Assembly (NCBI GenBank): GCA_008363385.1
Contig: RHKY01000017.1
Location: 62,001-126,000 of the forward strand
Reading direction: 5' to 3'
DNA from: Acidobacteriota bacterium
GTDB taxonomy: Bacteria > Acidobacteriota > Thermoanaerobaculia > UBA5066
Length of the DNA: 64,000 bases
Made by a program: the position numbers and the translations under genes. The notes under the pieces are model-generated. The model was not told the origin of the DNA, ran no database searches, and saw only the letters and a program-made list of their open reading frames with translations. This document shows, piece after piece, positions 62,251 to 64,000 of the stretch. Each line of letters begins with the position of its first letter. Within the stretch, counting starts at the first letter, position 1.

Positions 62251-63579
62251 GTGGCCAAGGACGAGCTGCTCGAAACCGCCCGCTCGGCCGTCAAGGTCGC
62301 CCTTTCGAAGGGGGCCAAGGAGGCCAGCGCCCGCGCCTACCGCGTCCGCGAGGTGGAGACCACGTGGCGCGACGGCGCGCTGGAGAAGGTCCACGAGGCG
62401 ACGACGCGGGGCGTCGGCCTCTCCCTCTACGTCGACGGCCGGTACGCCTCCGTCTCCTCGAGCGACCTGCGCGCGGAGGCGCTGGCCAAGTTCATCTCCG
62501 ACTCGATCGCGCTGACGCGCGCGCTCGAGAAGGACCCGTTCCGCAGCCTCCCCGACCCGAAGCTCTACGAGGGGCAGGCCAGGGCCGACCTCCTGCTGGA
62601 GGACCCGAAGTACGGCGAGGTCACGGCCGACGAGAGGCGCCGGATCGTCAAGGAGCTGGAGGCCGCCGCGCGCGGCGTCAAGGGGAGCGAGGCGATCCTC
62701 TCCGTGACGACGAGCTTCAGCGACACGCTCTCCGACACGTTCCGCGTCGCCTCGAACGGCTTCGAGGGGCGGCGGCGGGACACCGTCTTCTACTCGTCGG
62801 CCGAGGTCAGCGTGAAGGACGCCGACGGGCGCCGCCCGGAGGACTACGCCTACGCCGGGAGCCGCTTCTTCGGCGAGCTGCCCCAGGTGGCCGCCGTCGG
62901 CAAGGAGGCCACCGAGCGCGCCCTCTCCCGCCTCGGGTCGAAGAAAGGGGAGACGGCCGTCCTGACGATGGCCGTCGAGAGCCGCGCCGCGGGCCGGCTC
63001 GTGTCGTACCTCCTCGGCCCGCTGTCCGCCGGCTCGATCCAGCAGAAGCGCTCGTTCCTGGAGGGGAAGGTCGGCCAGGCGATCGGCGGCCCCCTCCTGA
63101 CGCTCACCGACGACCCGCTGGTGCCGAAGGGCTTCGGCTCGCGCCTGTTCGACGGCGAGGGGATCGCGGCGAAGAGGATGCCGGTCTTCGAGTCGGGCGT
63201 CCTGCGCAACTACTACGTCGACACGTACTACGGCAAGAAGCTGGGGATCGCCCCGACGACGGGCGGCGCCTCGAACCTGGCCTGGAAGCTCGGCGACAAG
63301 GGCCCCGTCGCGCTCCTCTCCGACATGAAGGACGGGATCCTCGTCACCGACTTCCTCGGCGGCAACTCCAACCCGACGACCGGCGACTTCTCGCTCGGCG
63401 TCCAGGGCTTCCGCGTCCGGGGCGGCAAGCGCGCCGAGCCGATCGGCGAGATGAACATCTCGGGCAATCACCTCGAGTTCTGGAAGCGCCTCGCGGCCGT
63501 CGGGAACGACCCGTACCCGTACTCGTCGCTGAGGACGCCGACGCTGGTGTTCGAGGGAGTGCAGTTCGCCGGGAGCTGA
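62251..63579 (+). CDS. tldE: TldE/PmbA-family partner of TldD
   Basis: 442 residues from GTG 62251, with GGAGGGG directly upstream. This subunit lacks the HExxxH site, as in PmbA/TldE. Family segments are EASARAYRVREVETTWRDGA, THE-like EATTRGVGLSLYVDGRYAS, GSRFFGELPQVAAVGKEATE, PLSAGSIQQKRSFLEGKVGQ and LLSDMKDGILVTDFLGGNSN. It forms the heterodimer with TldD that cuts peptides. The N-terminus (AKDELLETARSAVKVALSKG) has no signal peptide, unlike its partner. Coupled to tldD in one operon and ends before a strong hairpin. Confidence 0.92.
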   Translation: MAKDELLETARSAVKVALSKGAKEASARAYRVREVETTWRDGALEKVHEATTRGVGLSLYVDGRYASVSSSDLRAEALAKFISDSIALTRALEKDPFRSLPDPKLYEGQARADLLLEDPKYGEVTADERRRIVKELEAAARGVKGSEAILSVTTSFSDTLSDTFRVASNGFEGRRRDTVFYSSAEVSVKDADGRRPEDYAYAGSRFFGELPQVAAVGKEATERALSRLGSKKGETAVLTMAVESRAAGRLVSYLLGPLSAGSIQQKRSFLEGKVGQAIGGPLLTLTDDPLVPKGFGSRLFDGEGIAAKRMPVFESGVLRNYYVDTYYGKKLGIAPTTGGASNLAWKLGDKGPVALLSDMKDGILVTDFLGGNSNPTTGDFSLGVQGFRVRGGKRAEPIGEMNISGNHLEFWKRLAAVGNDPYPYSSLRTPTLVFEGVQFAGS

Positions 63580-63672
63580 CATGCCGCGGGAGGGCCCCCG
63601 CCGCGCCCCCGGGGCGCGGCCAGACGCCGGGCCCTCCCGCACCCTCCCCCCAGCGTGCCAATAGGTGGAAAG

Positions 63673-63696
63673 GCGGGCCCGCTCACGCGGGCCTGC
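63673..63696 (+). terminator. hairpin terminator after tldE
   Basis: GCGGGCCCGC-TCAC-GCGGGCCTGC, ten pairs with one G-T, followed by TTCCTTCT. About 95 bases after the tldE stop. It closely resembles the ahcY terminator in stem and flanks. It may also serve the convergent gene at 63731. Confidence 0.7.
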
Positions 63697-63730
63697 TTCC
63701 TTCTCCGGGCCTGGTCCGCGGGCCTTCCGC

Positions 63731-64000
63731 TCAGCGGCCGTGGGCGGCCAGCTCGGCGCGGTGGAGGACCTGGCTCTCCTCGTGGTAGCGCTCGAAGAAC
63801 TTCGCCGGGTCCTCGAGGGCCTGCCGCAGGACCGCGCGCTCTCGCGCGTTCAGCGCGTGGTCGTCGTCGGCGTCGAGGTGCCGGAGGATCGAGTAGACCC
63901 TCTTCAGCTCCCGCTCCGAGAGGGTGCCCTTGGCCGCCCCCAGGGCCGAGCAGCGCTCGAAGATCTCGACGCAGAGCGCGACCTCCTTCTCCGAGAGGAG
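63731..64000 (-). CDS. truncated gene, EF-hand-like protein
   Basis: Only the last 89 residues lie in the window; the 5' end is cut by the right edge. The frame runs from position 64000 to a TGA at 63733-63731. The sequence is helical: VALCVEIFERCSALG, LSERELKRVYSILRHL, then DADDDHALNAREAR-like and QALEDPAKFFERYHEES. The loop DADDDHALNARE resembles an EF-hand calcium loop but is incomplete. It ends AELAAHGR. Product unknown. Confidence 0.6.
   Translation of the reverse strand, partial: LLSEKEVALCVEIFERCSALGAAKGTLSERELKRVYSILRHLDADDDHALNARERAVLRQALEDPAKFFERYHEESQVLHRAELAAHGR

Overview
The window is about 70% G+C, almost fully coding, and carries no rRNA, tRNA, CRISPR array or insertion sequence that I can recognise. 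Several gene families point to an acidobacterium, perhaps Thermoanaerobaculia or Vicinamibacteria. They are several CRTAC1-type proteins (FG-GAP repeats plus ASPIC/UnbV tail), a Ser/Thr kinase and a winged-helix regulator that each end in a TolB-like beta-propeller, secreted beta-helix proteins with family-typical C-terminal domains, and a GEAPMVDTS-type motif common in acidobacterial TonB receptors. This assignment is inference from gene content.

Layout. 0.2-5.1 kb (minus): two tandem secreted paralogs of unknown function, then a membrane-anchored archaemetzincin broken by a one-base frameshift. 5.2-9.2 kb (plus): a secreted beta-helix protein, a three-domain DUF1801/DUF4287/AHSA1 protein and an exported MEMO-family protein. 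9.3-14.6 kb: elbB, a CRTAC1 lipoprotein, and a minus-strand operon of a Ser/Thr kinase with two secreted unknowns. 14.7-17.2 kb (minus): NAD-malic enzyme and a small RRM protein. 17.4-27.8 kb (plus): a large block of surface-type proteins (TPR/FG-GAP, CRTAC1, transglutaminase-TPR), an ECF sigma / zinc anti-sigma / three-repeat secreted protein operon, and another CRTAC1 lipoprotein. 27.9-30.6 kb (minus): a CARDB-like secreted protein and a winged-helix/TolB regulator. 30.7-35.8 kb (plus): a hydrolase, a second beta-helix protein, an aldo/keto reductase and an aspzincin (M35) protease. 35.8-39.0 kb (minus): a propeller-sensor histidine kinase. 39.1-42.2 kb (plus): an NAD(P)-binding protein, a secreted repeat propeller and an unknown. 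42.3-43.4 kb (minus): a small protein and an acyltransferase. 43.6-47.1 kb (plus): ornithine carbamoyltransferase, carbamate kinase and a 5'-nucleotidase-like lipoprotein lacking catalytic ligands. 47.1-58.6 kb: a kinase-TolB protein, a FadL-like porin, a lipocalin, a LOV-PP2C photoreceptor phosphatase, a third beta-helix protein and an Asp-box propeller. 58.9-63.6 kb: ahcY, then a Tat-signal TldD with its partner TldE. A truncated gene lies at the right edge.

The window is mostly envelope and signalling biology with a few housekeeping enzymes. Genes within operons are tightly coupled, with GTGA/ATGA overlaps at 8024, 12898, 13779, 24113 and 45578. Several single genes, including three of the FG-GAP genes, show a -10-like hexamer only 7-8 bases before the start codon and no Shine-Dalgarno sequence, which suggests leaderless transcripts. 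The most promising unexplained material is the 17.4-27.8 kb surface-protein and ECF block, the LOV-PP2C gene with a possible ATC start, the Tat-exported TldD, and the kinase-linked secreted unknowns.
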